Below, piece by piece: positions 34,801-43,575 of a stretch of DNA of 64,000 nucleotides (position 1 is the stretch's first letter; each line of letters starts with the position of its first letter). This stretch comes from Bacteroidota bacterium (GTDB lineage: Bacteria > Bacteroidota > Bacteroidia > Bacteroidales > UBA10428), in NCBI GenBank assembly GCA_023442525.1, contig JAEZZA010000016.1, positions 1 through 64,000 on the forward strand, read 5' to 3'. Made by a program: the position numbers and the translations under genes. Below the pieces are notes generated by a model. That model was not told the origin of the DNA. It saw nothing but the letters and a program-made list of their open reading frames with translations, and searched no databases.

Positions 34801-35339
34801 CTGAAGAAGATGGTGAATTTGTATACTATCACGGAGAACCGGATGGAAAAATTGATGCATATGATCAGACTTACCTGGGAAAGACAATACCCGGATTTTA
34901 TTATGGCCTCAATCTGGGTGCAGATTATAAAGGCTGGGATTTCAGCATGAACTTCAGAGGTGTAGGTGATGTACAGGGAATCAACCTGTTGGGAAAGAAT
35001 TCAATTGGTGCTGGTGGAGGCAACTATGATAAGATATATCTCAACAGATGGACTCCGGATCGTCACTCGAATACCATCCCAAGGGCAATTGAAGGAGATC
35101 CGTCAGGAAATAACCGTATCTCCGACAGACATGTTGAAAACAGAGGCTTTCTGAGACTACAGAATGTTCAGTTGGGTTACAGCTTTAATAATACATTCCT
35201 GAAAAAACTGGGAGCAAGCAGCGTAAGATGCTTCGTCTCCGGGTCAAATCTTTTTGTCGTATCACCATGGACGGGACTGGATCCAGAAAACGACTATACG
35301 CCGGTAACCTACATGATGGGTGTAAATCTGAATTTCTAA
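31821..35339 (+). CDS. SusC/RagA-family TonB-dependent outer-membrane transporter with STN domain
   Basis: The 1172-residue protein has a signal peptide (to about residue 43, GGYSQ) and an STN signalling domain (about 48-105). A carboxypeptidase-regulatory-like domain follows (about 128-200; GTITDAATGEPLPGVYVLIE). The plug contains the SusC signature (LDEVVVIGYGTRKKSDLTGA; VLKDASATAIYGVRASNGVI), and a 22-strand barrel ends in phenylalanine (LNF). It imports oligosaccharides captured by SusD and, through STN, signals to FecR and the sigma factor. The susD gene follows after 18 bases. Confidence 0.97.
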   Translation: MIKKSFMRSPFFSYAKKLLLIMKLITVILILTTLQISAGGYSQDVNLKLDFQNGTISDLIQAIETQSDFRIFYKTDQVNVNQGIVLPESDGTIAEVLNAALSNSDISYLVMDRLIILTKEPQVTQQLKVTGTITDAATGEPLPGVYVLIEGTEQGAVTDGAGRYSVQVPSATSVLIFSYVGYNTETIQVAGQTVIDVSMVLNIQSLDEVVVIGYGTRKKSDLTGAISTVTSKELNKEIKMSPEMAMQGKMPGVLISNTGSSPIARPVVRIRGVGTLGYNDPLYVVDGIPVTEGGASSSSDRDRDIRGPINIFNMIDPNDIESISVLKDASATAIYGVRASNGVILIQTKRGAKGKPKVNVSARYGVQNLNKRYDVMNVSQYVDANHEAWANNPSVVPNPDYYKFYDPASPYYLGNSRSYTDDWIDYGLVKNAAIQDYNLGVSGGNERSNYALGTGFSSQEDVVYYSKYDRYSFSLNSDHQLAQWLKVGESFRFAYSKNDQKPGYGSINNKSPLDKAYMAPWQPLYDDGSDDINGYDGWALPGRTIDGTFQSRGYGLGTQSSPGASKYVDYTNVMLRNMGTFYAELSPFTGLRFRGTFSFDHYSYRTENYTRGREVGLYDAIRGTLLSEAEANPFIVRDNINTNIIKEFLVGYNKSIGNHNFDLILNYMDQSVKWDFEQKSITKNSPITNWDQRRIDEGWSAEDKGLLYERKPSGLQGYMGRLSYNFNSKYYIDATVRRDGTSKFGPGYKWGTFPSFAAAWRISAEKFMGKISWLNDLKIRGGWGEVGNQETKDFAFLSLVNFNPKYTLGSLGNGNGTILPAAALGDFPIIDMSWETSTTTNFGFDAILLGNKVAFTAEYYHRLTEGILQVIEIPLVIGASNNPVVNMAKVENKGFEFQLSVNDRIGEVGYNVSANLTTTKNKVMDLYRNTPSGDNYARIEEGRSMNFLYGYKTNGIFQTDADVTQYLEDYDDPGYENQKAPGDVRFVDIHGAPTEEDGEFVYYHGEPDGKIDAYDQTYLGKTIPGFYYGLNLGADYKGWDFSMNFRGVGDVQGINLLGKNSIGAGGGNYDKIYLNRWTPDRHSNTIPRAIEGDPSGNNRISDRHVENRGFLRLQNVQLGYSFNNTFLKKLGASSVRCFVSGSNLFVVSPWTGLDPENDYTPVTYMMGVNLNF

Positions 35340-35357
35340 CGCGTAATACAATTAGCA

Positions 35358-36878
35358 ATGAAAAAACTGAAATATATCTTGCTTATTATATTTACAATAA
35401 GCATTACGGCATGTGATGAGTCGACAATTAACCTTGATCCTGTCGGCGATACTGAAGCAGGTTATTTCACCAATGAAAACCAGATGGATGCCGCTGTTCT
35501 TGGTATTTATCAAAAAATGAGTTTCATGTACATATTCAAGGCCCAGGGATGGCTAACAGGGATTTGGCTGCTTCCGGATGACGATCTTACAACTCAGGGC
35601 GGTGAGCCATATGAGACATTTGTAAGTCTCAATGGGAGCGACGGTAAACTCAGAGAATTTTACAAGCAGTCGTATCAGCTGATTGCAAGAGCAAACACTG
35701 TTCTTCAGAAGATTGAAGAAAAGGGAAGTTCGGTTTATCCATTGAAGCCGGAACTCATGAATTATCACAAAGGAGAGGCTTTATTCCTGAAATCCTGGAT
35801 GAATTTCATGCTTTGGAATGTATTTGGTACAGTACCAGTTGTTCCGGAAAGAATAATAGATTTCGAAAGCGCTTATCCTCCAAGTTCCACAGGCACAGAA
35901 TTACTTGACATAGCCATTACCGATTTGGTTTCGGCTATTGAACTTCTGCCCGATTCATGGCCTGATGACCAGAAAGGCAGGGTTACCAAGAATTCGGCAC
36001 GTGCTCTTGCCGGTAAGCTTTTGGTATTCAGAGGATCTGTTAACAATTCCCAGGCAGACTTCACTCAGGCTATTTCTTTTTTCAACGGCATTTCAGGAGT
36101 ATCATTAATGCCGAATTACGGAGATAATTTTGATGCACTGCAGGAGAATAACGCAGAATCGTTGTTCGAGTATCAATCAAGTGAGAATGTTGATCCGAAT
36201 CCCTATCTGGATAATGACGGGTTTTCGGTTGTTGGGGACTTTTCAGCCTATTACGGGTATTATGTTAATTTGCCTAATTGGTTGGGAAGTGATGTTTACA
36301 CAGCTTCCGAGTCTTTCAAGGCCTCCATTGAGCCCGGCGATCCGAGGACCGAATACATCGTTGATCTCACTCCTGATCTTATGACCAATGTAAAGAAGTA
36401 CAATCGTGATGGAATTTATAATAGCAACTGGAGCCAGTCATGGGGATGTAATCGTAATAATGTACGCATTCTCAGATATTCTGACGTGCTGTTGTTAAAA
36501 GCTGAAGCTATTGTACGTTCGAATGGGGACTTATCCGAAGCAATCGACCTTGTAAATCAGGTTCGGGAGCGGGCAAGGTTTTCAACCCTTGATGGAATTG
36601 AATCCTCTGTACCTGCCGATCGAAACACTGCTGAAACCAACAAGGAAACCATTATCGACTGGATATTCCAGGAGAGAAGGATTGAGTTGTGCTTTGAGGA
36701 AGGTAGTCGTTGGTTCGATTTGAGACGTCGTCACCTGGCAGGTGAAATAAATCTGGCAAGTTGGAATTTCAGTTCACTCAAACCCAACTTTGCCTTTGCT
36801 GTACATAATATCAATTTCCCTATACCGGAAAATGAGGTGGTAATGAATCAGAATCTGCTCCAAAATGAGGGTTATTAA
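35358..36878 (+). CDS. SusD/RagB-family surface glycan-binding lipoprotein
   Basis: The 506-residue lipoprotein (signal ending SITAC, Cys 19) has the helical TPR-based SusD fold. The N-terminal DPVGDTEAGYFTNENQMDAAV, RANTVLQKIEE, the central EALFLKSWMNF and the C-terminal DWIFQERRIELCFEEGSRWFDLRR are read in parts; the last is a hallmark of the family. It forms the lid on the SusC barrel. The operon ends with the hairpin at 36906-36978. Confidence 0.96.
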   Translation: MKKLKYILLIIFTISITACDESTINLDPVGDTEAGYFTNENQMDAAVLGIYQKMSFMYIFKAQGWLTGIWLLPDDDLTTQGGEPYETFVSLNGSDGKLREFYKQSYQLIARANTVLQKIEEKGSSVYPLKPELMNYHKGEALFLKSWMNFMLWNVFGTVPVVPERIIDFESAYPPSSTGTELLDIAITDLVSAIELLPDSWPDDQKGRVTKNSARALAGKLLVFRGSVNNSQADFTQAISFFNGISGVSLMPNYGDNFDALQENNAESLFEYQSSENVDPNPYLDNDGFSVVGDFSAYYGYYVNLPNWLGSDVYTASESFKASIEPGDPRTEYIVDLTPDLMTNVKKYNRDGIYNSNWSQSWGCNRNNVRILRYSDVLLLKAEAIVRSNGDLSEAIDLVNQVRERARFSTLDGIESSVPADRNTAETNKETIIDWIFQERRIELCFEEGSRWFDLRRRHLAGEINLASWNFSSLKPNFAFAVHNINFPIPENEVVMNQNLLQNEGY

Positions 36879-36905
36879 TTATTAGTGGTTAGGAGTACTT
36901 TGAAG

Positions 36906-36978
36906 AAGGCGCAAAACCCGGCAATATCTGTTGTATCTGATAAATATTACGACCAGTGCCGGTGTAATGCGCCTTTTT
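36906..36978 (+). terminator. long-stem terminator after susD
   Basis: AAGGCGC (36906-36912) pairs with GCGCC (36969-36973), followed by five T. Further inside, ACCCGGCA pairs with TGCCGGT. It separates susCD from the glycosidase genes, though read-through is possible. Confidence 0.65.
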
Positions 36979-37079
36979 ATGTAATCTTCAGTAATTCCAA
37001 AGTGATTTTTCAATATATTTAAAGATCTCACTAAACCATCACACCCCGAATAAATGTTGAATTATATTCTACTCATACC

Positions 37080-39032
37080 ATGAGAAATAACCTGAAACTT
37101 AATAACGCAGCCCTTGCTGTCTTTACCTTATTTCTTTTGTTCTCCTGCGGCGGCAAGAACCCCGACTGGTCAGTAAATTCGCCATCGGGCAACATCCGGT
37201 TTAACCTTATACTCGCCGACGGTGGCAAATTGTTTTATTCTGTTGACCTTGTGGATTCGGAGAAAACAGCTCCTGTAATTACTAAGTCGCCACTCGGGCT
37301 TGTTCGCAATGATGGCTCTTTTGCTGAGAACCTCGAATTCGTGGAGGTTAACCCGGTTTTAAGCATCAATAGTACTTTTGATTTGCCAGCCGGTAAACAA
37401 AAACATATTGAAGATCATGCAAACGAGCTGACCGTAACATTCAGGAATGCTCAGGGACAGTTGATGCAAATTATCTCAAGGGTTTACGACGATGGTGCAG
37501 CTTTCAGGTATGCCTTTCCTGATGAGAGCGGGGATTCATTTACCATGGAGAACGAAATAACTGCTTTTGACATTGCAGGGGACGGCAAAGCCTGGATTCA
37601 GCCTTACGACAGAGTGTCCGATGGTGGTCCGGCCTACGAGAAATTCTATGCCAATTCAATTCCTATAGGAACTCCTTCTGATTCGGCCCAGGGATGGGCA
37701 TTTCCTGCATTATTCAAAACTGCCGAATCATGGATATTCATCACGGAGTCTGCAATTGATTCAACGTATTTCGGTGCACATTTGCAGCCTTCAGCCCCTG
37801 ACGGAATGTACAGTATTCGTATGCCTGAGGCCGGAGAAGCCATGAATCTGATGGATCAAAAGCCCCGGTTCAGCCTGCCCTGGAAGAGTCCCTGGAGAAC
37901 AATTATTATATCCAAAGAACTATCTTCCATAGTTGAATCAAATATGGTGGTCAAACTGGCACCCGAAAGTATTTTTGATGCATCCTGGGTGAAACCGGGC
38001 AGAGCATCCTGGAGCTGGTGGAGCGATCCTCCGAGTTCAAGGAATTTTAACTCCCTTAAAAAATTCATAGATCTGGCAGTTGAAATGGGATGGGAGTATT
38101 CACTCGTCGATGCAAACTGGGACCTCATGACCGGAGGCAATATAGAGCAGTTAATCAGGTACGCCAACTCTAAGAATATTGGAGTTCTGTTGTGGTATAA
38201 CTCCGGAGGTCCTCATAATGTAATTGGCGAAAGACCAAGGGATCGTATGCTTGATCCGGCGGTACGTATGGCCGAATTCAGACGGATTGCAGCCCTTGGC
38301 GTAAAGGGTGTGAAGGTTGATTTCTTCCAAAGCGATAAAGCAGATATGATGAAATTATACCTTGATATTCTGAAAGACGCCGCTGAAAACAAAATTTTAG
38401 TGAATTTTCACGGATGTACATTGCCCCGTGGCTGGAACAGAACATGGCCAAATCTGGTTACCATGGAAGCAGTAACAGGCGCCGAGAACTACCAATTCAA
38501 CAGACACTTTCCCGATCAGGCGGTCTGGCATAATACCATCCTTCCATTTACACGTAATGTAGTCGGGGGAATGGACTTTACACCTGTAGCTCTGACAAAT
38601 CAGACCTATCCGCATAAGACGACAGTAGGACATGAAATCGCTTTGTCGGTGGTATTTGAATCAGGTATTCTGCATTTTGCCGATGCTGTTGAGACTTACC
38701 TGAATCTTCCTGCTAAGCCGAAAGATTTTCTAAAAAATGTTCCCGTGGCATGGGATGAAACAATTTTACTGGGTGGCGAACCCGGCCTGTACTGCATATT
38801 TGCCCGACGGGCTGATAATGTATGGTATTTAGGAGGAATCAACGGTACAATGGGAGAAATGGAATGGGAAATCGATCTTTCGCGTCTGTCTGATCTGGGT
38901 AATACTGCTGAAATAATTACTGACGGCGAAGACGGAACCAAATTTTCAGATTTTTCAATTGAACTGAAAAAAGACGAAAAACTGAAAATAAAAGTCCTCC
39001 CCGCAGGCGGTTTTGTTGCGGTAATAAAGTAA
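37080..39032 (+). CDS. glycoside hydrolase family 97, retaining type
   Basis: The 650-residue lipoprotein (FSCGG, Cys 23) has the GH97 N-terminal beta-sandwich (about 30-290), the catalytic barrel (about 295-560; WVKPGRASWSWW) and a C-terminal beta domain. In the barrel D414 of VKVDFF and E463 of TMEAV stand where, as I recall, the retaining alpha-galactosidase BtGH97b has Asp415 and Glu464; the inverting SusB type lacks that aspartate. It should remove alpha-linked galactose or a related terminal sugar in the periplasm. It is the first glycosidase of the PUL. Confidence 0.9.
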   Translation: MRNNLKLNNAALAVFTLFLLFSCGGKNPDWSVNSPSGNIRFNLILADGGKLFYSVDLVDSEKTAPVITKSPLGLVRNDGSFAENLEFVEVNPVLSINSTFDLPAGKQKHIEDHANELTVTFRNAQGQLMQIISRVYDDGAAFRYAFPDESGDSFTMENEITAFDIAGDGKAWIQPYDRVSDGGPAYEKFYANSIPIGTPSDSAQGWAFPALFKTAESWIFITESAIDSTYFGAHLQPSAPDGMYSIRMPEAGEAMNLMDQKPRFSLPWKSPWRTIIISKELSSIVESNMVVKLAPESIFDASWVKPGRASWSWWSDPPSSRNFNSLKKFIDLAVEMGWEYSLVDANWDLMTGGNIEQLIRYANSKNIGVLLWYNSGGPHNVIGERPRDRMLDPAVRMAEFRRIAALGVKGVKVDFFQSDKADMMKLYLDILKDAAENKILVNFHGCTLPRGWNRTWPNLVTMEAVTGAENYQFNRHFPDQAVWHNTILPFTRNVVGGMDFTPVALTNQTYPHKTTVGHEIALSVVFESGILHFADAVETYLNLPAKPKDFLKNVPVAWDETILLGGEPGLYCIFARRADNVWYLGGINGTMGEMEWEIDLSRLSDLGNTAEIITDGEDGTKFSDFSIELKKDEKLKIKVLPAGGFVAVIK

Positions 39033-39051
39033 CAAAACCTCTCTGTAGGTC

Positions 39052-39147
39052 GACTGCAAGACTGCCAGACTGCACGACTGCCAGACTGCACGACTGCCTG
39101 ATTGGTTGACTGCACGACTGCATGACTGCACGACTGCATGACTGCTA
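39052..39147. repeat. 12 tandem 8-bp units GACTGCNN
   Basis: Twelve uninterrupted 8-bp units run from 39052 to 39147. Eleven read GACTGC plus two variable bases (most often AC, AT or CA); the seventh is GATTGGTT. Alternation of GACTGCAC and GACTGCAT at the right end shows recent expansion by slippage. The Q/S/A-rich frames on the minus strand here are artefacts of this repeat. It ends 66 bases before the rhamnosidase start. Confidence 0.9.
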
Positions 39148-39213
39148 CTGCATGGCCCCTGACCGAATCTAGAGCATTGCAAATATTTAATTCTTTATAT
39201 CAATCAGAATTAC

Positions 39214-42063
39214 ATGAGAAAATTCTTCATATTACTACTGGTTTTATTGACCGGAATTCTACCATTATATTCTCAGGAAACACAATCAGAACTCTATCAG
39301 GGTTTCCTCAACCCTCCCGTAAATGCCCGGCCAAAAGCCCTGTGGCCTTGGGTCAACGGTAATTTTAGTCTGTCGCAGATTACATTTGAGTTGGAGCAGG
39401 CCAAACAAAAGGGAATGGGAGGATTTGATATCTGGGACGTAGGTATCAGTGTGGATCCGGATTCCATTGTGCCCGCCGGACCTGCATTTCTCTCCGACGA
39501 ATCGGTCAACGCTATCGGCCATGCGGTAAGAGAAGCAACCAAACTTGGCATGGAAATAGGTCTTATTACATCAAGTAGTTGGAATGCAGGCGGATCATGG
39601 GTTAAACCTGAACATGGCGCCATGGGACTATTCCGCTCCGATACGGTAATAACCGGACCGGAAACCTTTAAAGGCTTACTACCGTTGCCTCCCGTACCTG
39701 AAGCCATCAGAAGCCATGGGCTGCCATATTACAGAGAAGTTGCCCTGCTTGCTTACCCCGAGTATAAGGAGCCCCATGTGCTCCCTCAATTACAGATAAT
39801 TGACCTTGGGAAATTTAAAGATAAAAAGGGCATCATAAAATGGAATGTCCCGGCCGGCCGCTGGAAAATTATCCGGTATGTATGCATGCCTACCGCCCAG
39901 CAATTGGCAATACCAAGTGAAGCTTCAAAAGGACTTATGATCGATCATTTTTCCGCTGATGCACAGAAATTTAACATGAAATATGTGTTGGATCGTCTGA
40001 AACCCGTCCTCGAAGATCCGGCATCAGCATCGTTAAAATACCTTTATGAAGATAGTTATGAGGTGAATTCGGCTGTTTGGACTCCCCTGATGCCTGAAGA
40101 ATTTCAAAAGAGAACAGGATATAGCCTAATACCATATCTTCCTGCTCTTGATGGGAACATAGTAAGTGATCAGCTTACCACTGACAGATTTTTATTTGAT
40201 TTTAACAAGGTATTGTCCGATCTGATCATTGAAAACCACTATACTTTGGGAAGAATTATGGCAGAAAAACAGGGCCTTGGTTTCCATGCCGAAGCAGGAG
40301 GTCCCGGAAAACCGATACACAACGTGCCTTTTGAAGATTTAAAAGCTCTCGGTGCCCTTACAGTTCCCAGAGGAGAATTCTGGAACAAACATCCTCAGCT
40401 CGACTTGCTTCAAATAGTAAAGGGGATTTCCAGTGCTTCACATATATATAACCAGAAGTATGTGGAAGCCGAAGCATTTACCAGTGTGTGGTTGTGGCAG
40501 GAAGGTCCGCCGGAATTAAAACCATTGGCCGACAGGGCAATGTGCGAGGGACTAAACCGTTTTGTTTATCATACATTTCCTCATACTCCCCCCGAGTCGG
40601 GAATACCCGGCTGGATTTATAATTTCGGAACCATCATTAATACTACGAACGGTTGGTGGAGCAAATCGGAAGGATTCCACAATTACTTAGCCAGGTGTTC
40701 TTACTTACTACAACAGGGGAATTTTGTGGGTGATGTGGCTTTTTATTATGGCGACGAAGCCCCAAATTTTGTCAGCCCCAAATATATCAATCCCAGTCTG
40801 GGTTTCGGATATGATTACGACGTGGTAAACTCTGATGCTATTCTGAACAAATTATCAGTAAAGGATGGAAAGTTATTTCTTCCTCACGGACAATTCTATG
40901 AAGTGTTGGTATTACCGACTGGTAAAAAATTCAATCCTCAGGTTCTGAATAAGATCCGGCAACTTGTAATGGATGGAGCCACGATCATTGGCCCAAGGCC
41001 TTCTGAGTCATACAGCCTATCCGATACTGCAGCTTTAAATCAATCAGTACGCGAATCTGCCGCTCAGCTTTGGGGAAAGTGCGACAGCATAAATGTGAAA
41101 GAAAACCATTTTGGAAAAGGCAAAATGATATGGGGAAAGACCGTGCGTGAAGTTCTTCTTGAAAAGGGAGTCATACCTGATATTACCGTTAATGAAGAAA
41201 ACCATGTAGCCAAAATCGACTATATTCATCGCATATCGGAGGGTACTGATATATACTTTATTCGAAATAAAACCTCCGAACCCTTGAATACACAAATTCT
41301 TTTCCGTGTAAAGGGTAAAGTTCCCGAATATTGGAATCCCGATACCGGTGAGGGTTTTGTAATATCGACATTTGCACAAACAACTCTCGGAACTGAAATA
41401 CCCATATCACTTGGCGAATACGGTTCGTGTTTTATCATTTTTGCGGATAATCAAACTTCCAATCCAAATCATATCACTGCACGTGGTGAAATAGCCTTTA
41501 CCACCCAGGGCGAAGTAATACTTGATACCAAACCATTACTGGAATTATCCGGGCCATGGGAGGTAAGGTTTCAACATCAACCCGGTGTACCGGTTTCACG
41601 GACTTTAAATGAACTGACCTCATGGAGTTTATTAATGGATTCTGTAATCCGCTATTATTCCGGTGCTGCATCGTACAGGAAAACATTCACGGTAACAAAC
41701 GACATTCTGAATACCGGTAAAACATATATTCTGCGGCTTAACCGGGTTAAAGAAATCGCCGAAGTTTACCTGAATGGTCATAGATTGGGTTTACACTGGC
41801 ATCCGGCTTGTCAGTTCGATATTACGCGACTTTTGAAGCCAGGCGAAAACCATATTGTAATTGAAGTAGTGAATTCCATTAACAACATGCTTGTTGGTGA
41901 TGGCCGAAAACCCGGACACTTTCGCATTACGCGAAGTAATATAACCAAACTTCCGAATGCATGGACAACAGAGTTTTCCCAAGCTCCCCTGATTGAAGCA
42001 GGACTGTTGGGTCCCGTTCAAATCATGCAGGGTGAACTAAAGAAAGATTTAGGAGCTAATTGA
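39214..42063 (+). CDS. glycoside hydrolase family 106, alpha-L-rhamnosidase
   Basis: The 949-residue exported protein (signal peptide to about residue 20, PLYSQ) begins with the GH106 signature ARPKALWPWVNGNFS and GMGGFDIWDVG. It goes on with an incomplete TIM barrel (SSSWNAGGSWVKPEHGAMG; EDSYEVNSAVWTP; FHAEAGGPGKP; VEAEAFTSVW) and ends in a jelly-roll galactose-binding-like domain (about 790-930). GH106 enzymes release terminal alpha-L-rhamnose, for example from rhamnogalacturonans. The next gene starts 34 bases after its stop, so the two are likely co-transcribed. Confidence 0.9.
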   Translation: MRKFFILLLVLLTGILPLYSQETQSELYQGFLNPPVNARPKALWPWVNGNFSLSQITFELEQAKQKGMGGFDIWDVGISVDPDSIVPAGPAFLSDESVNAIGHAVREATKLGMEIGLITSSSWNAGGSWVKPEHGAMGLFRSDTVITGPETFKGLLPLPPVPEAIRSHGLPYYREVALLAYPEYKEPHVLPQLQIIDLGKFKDKKGIIKWNVPAGRWKIIRYVCMPTAQQLAIPSEASKGLMIDHFSADAQKFNMKYVLDRLKPVLEDPASASLKYLYEDSYEVNSAVWTPLMPEEFQKRTGYSLIPYLPALDGNIVSDQLTTDRFLFDFNKVLSDLIIENHYTLGRIMAEKQGLGFHAEAGGPGKPIHNVPFEDLKALGALTVPRGEFWNKHPQLDLLQIVKGISSASHIYNQKYVEAEAFTSVWLWQEGPPELKPLADRAMCEGLNRFVYHTFPHTPPESGIPGWIYNFGTIINTTNGWWSKSEGFHNYLARCSYLLQQGNFVGDVAFYYGDEAPNFVSPKYINPSLGFGYDYDVVNSDAILNKLSVKDGKLFLPHGQFYEVLVLPTGKKFNPQVLNKIRQLVMDGATIIGPRPSESYSLSDTAALNQSVRESAAQLWGKCDSINVKENHFGKGKMIWGKTVREVLLEKGVIPDITVNEENHVAKIDYIHRISEGTDIYFIRNKTSEPLNTQILFRVKGKVPEYWNPDTGEGFVISTFAQTTLGTEIPISLGEYGSCFIIFADNQTSNPNHITARGEIAFTTQGEVILDTKPLLELSGPWEVRFQHQPGVPVSRTLNELTSWSLLMDSVIRYYSGAASYRKTFTVTNDILNTGKTYILRLNRVKEIAEVYLNGHRLGLHWHPACQFDITRLLKPGENHIVIEVVNSINNMLVGDGRKPGHFRITRSNITKLPNAWTTEFSQAPLIEAGLLGPVQIMQGELKKDLGAN

Positions 42064-42097
42064 CGAGAATTTTTCGAAGTAACCTTAAAAATTGAAT

Positions 42098-43489
42098 ATG
42101 AATAGGATTGCATGTTTTTTATGTCTTAGTGCAATGATTTACATAGCACAAAGTTGTATTTCAAATGACAAAGCATCTGAAGTATTCCCCTATCCTGCCC
42201 CTCCGGGACTACAAACCAGTCCCGACCTGAAAGCAACTGTAAACGATGTGCCGGTATGGGTTGAAAGAGCAGGCAGCAGGCTTGAAAAGTTCGATCATGA
42301 GCTTGGCCTGTATGGAGGAAGAAGGCTTGACGATATGGATGTTGCAGCATTTGCCTTCACGGGGAAGGTGAAACTGGTGATTTCTGCAAATCAGAACATT
42401 GAGAAGTTCATAATAAGGCCTAAAAGCTTGAATGTAAAGGCTGAAGTAAAGGGAAATGAAGTAACCATTGACCTGGATTCACCTGTAAAGCTTTATGTGG
42501 AGATCAATGACCTTCCGCATCTGGCAGTTTTTGCCGATGCACCAGAGGAGAATCCCATCAATCATTCAGATGAGGGAATAACATATTACGGACCCGGAGA
42601 ACATCGTCCGGGAAATATTACTCTTTCGGACAACCAGACAATTTATATTGCTGCTGGTGCAATTGTATATGCTGACATAACAGGAAAAGACCTCAGGAAT
42701 ATTACAATAAGGGGTAGAGGAATGCTGCAGGGAAGGATAACAATATCAGGAACTTCAAACCTTCATGTGAGCGATATTTTTATTAAAAACAACGATGGCT
42801 GGACCAATACTCTCACAGATTGCAGCAATAGCAGCTACCGGAATGTTAAGGTTTTCAGTTATGAAGGAATTTATGGTCTTGATGGTATTAACCCGTTATC
42901 ATCTAAAAATTTCACCATAGATAATTGTTTTATGAGGTGCCGTGACGATTGTGTCGCAATAAAATCGCCGGATTATAATTTAAGTGTCGATTCCATATTT
43001 GTTACAAATTGTACTATGGTTGGCTGGTCATGCGCCGACGGTGTTACTATTGGTTTTGAACTGAATGGCGGTCCAATCCGCAATGTTGTTGTAAGGAACT
43101 GTGATATTCTTTATGCAAGAGGTGGGGGCATGACTGAGGGGCACTCCGGTTTCAGCATTGTCTGCGATGGTCCGGCGATGGTGGAGAATATATTGTTTGA
43201 AGATATTAGGATCGAAGAACAGGTAGAGTTCAAAAACCTTGAGTTGATAGTCACTCCAGGTACATATTACGGTGAAGATCCTCCCGGACATATTAAAAAC
43301 GTAAGGATGAAAAATATCAAGTGGGAGAATCCTGCAAAGCCATTTATTCTGAGCGGCTTTTCACCGGAAAACATGGTCGAGGACATCACATTTGAGAACT
43401 GTTCAGTTGCAGGAAAAGTTCTCACATCAATTCATGATGCAGATTTCAGGATTAATGAATTCACCGGTAATATTGTATTTTTGCCTTAA
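42098..43489 (+). CDS. right-handed beta-helix glycosidase, GH28-like (polygalacturonase-like)
   Basis: The 463-residue lipoprotein (AQSC, Cys 20) has an N-terminal beta domain (about 30-165) and a parallel beta-helix made of repeated strand-turn units (ITIRGRGMLQGRI, NITLSDN, FTIDNCFMRCRDDCVAIKS, VVVRNCDIL). The DD pair in RCRDDCVAIKS matches the catalytic aspartates of GH28. The later GHG motif is replaced by EGHSGF and no RIK is obvious, so the exact family (GH28, or another beta-helix family) stays open. I chose the ATG at 42098, two codons after a TTG. Its place after a rhamnosidase suggests action on a pectin-type backbone or side chain. Confidence 0.7.
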   Translation: MNRIACFLCLSAMIYIAQSCISNDKASEVFPYPAPPGLQTSPDLKATVNDVPVWVERAGSRLEKFDHELGLYGGRRLDDMDVAAFAFTGKVKLVISANQNIEKFIIRPKSLNVKAEVKGNEVTIDLDSPVKLYVEINDLPHLAVFADAPEENPINHSDEGITYYGPGEHRPGNITLSDNQTIYIAAGAIVYADITGKDLRNITIRGRGMLQGRITISGTSNLHVSDIFIKNNDGWTNTLTDCSNSSYRNVKVFSYEGIYGLDGINPLSSKNFTIDNCFMRCRDDCVAIKSPDYNLSVDSIFVTNCTMVGWSCADGVTIGFELNGGPIRNVVVRNCDILYARGGGMTEGHSGFSIVCDGPAMVENILFEDIRIEEQVEFKNLELIVTPGTYYGEDPPGHIKNVRMKNIKWENPAKPFILSGFSPENMVEDITFENCSVAGKVLTSIHDADFRINEFTGNIVFLP

Positions 43490-43575
43490 CGAGAAAAGCA
43501 GACATGAGCGGGAATGCCCTTGCAGAAATCGTTGGAGCGATTTGAGACAATATCCTTATCTAAATATACATCTTC

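Noticed and set aside
38696..39182. Minus-strand frames rich in Gln/Ser/Cys/Ala over the 8-bp repeat
   Set aside because: They are translations of the GACTGCNN tandem repeat in several frames and overlap the end of the GH97 gene.
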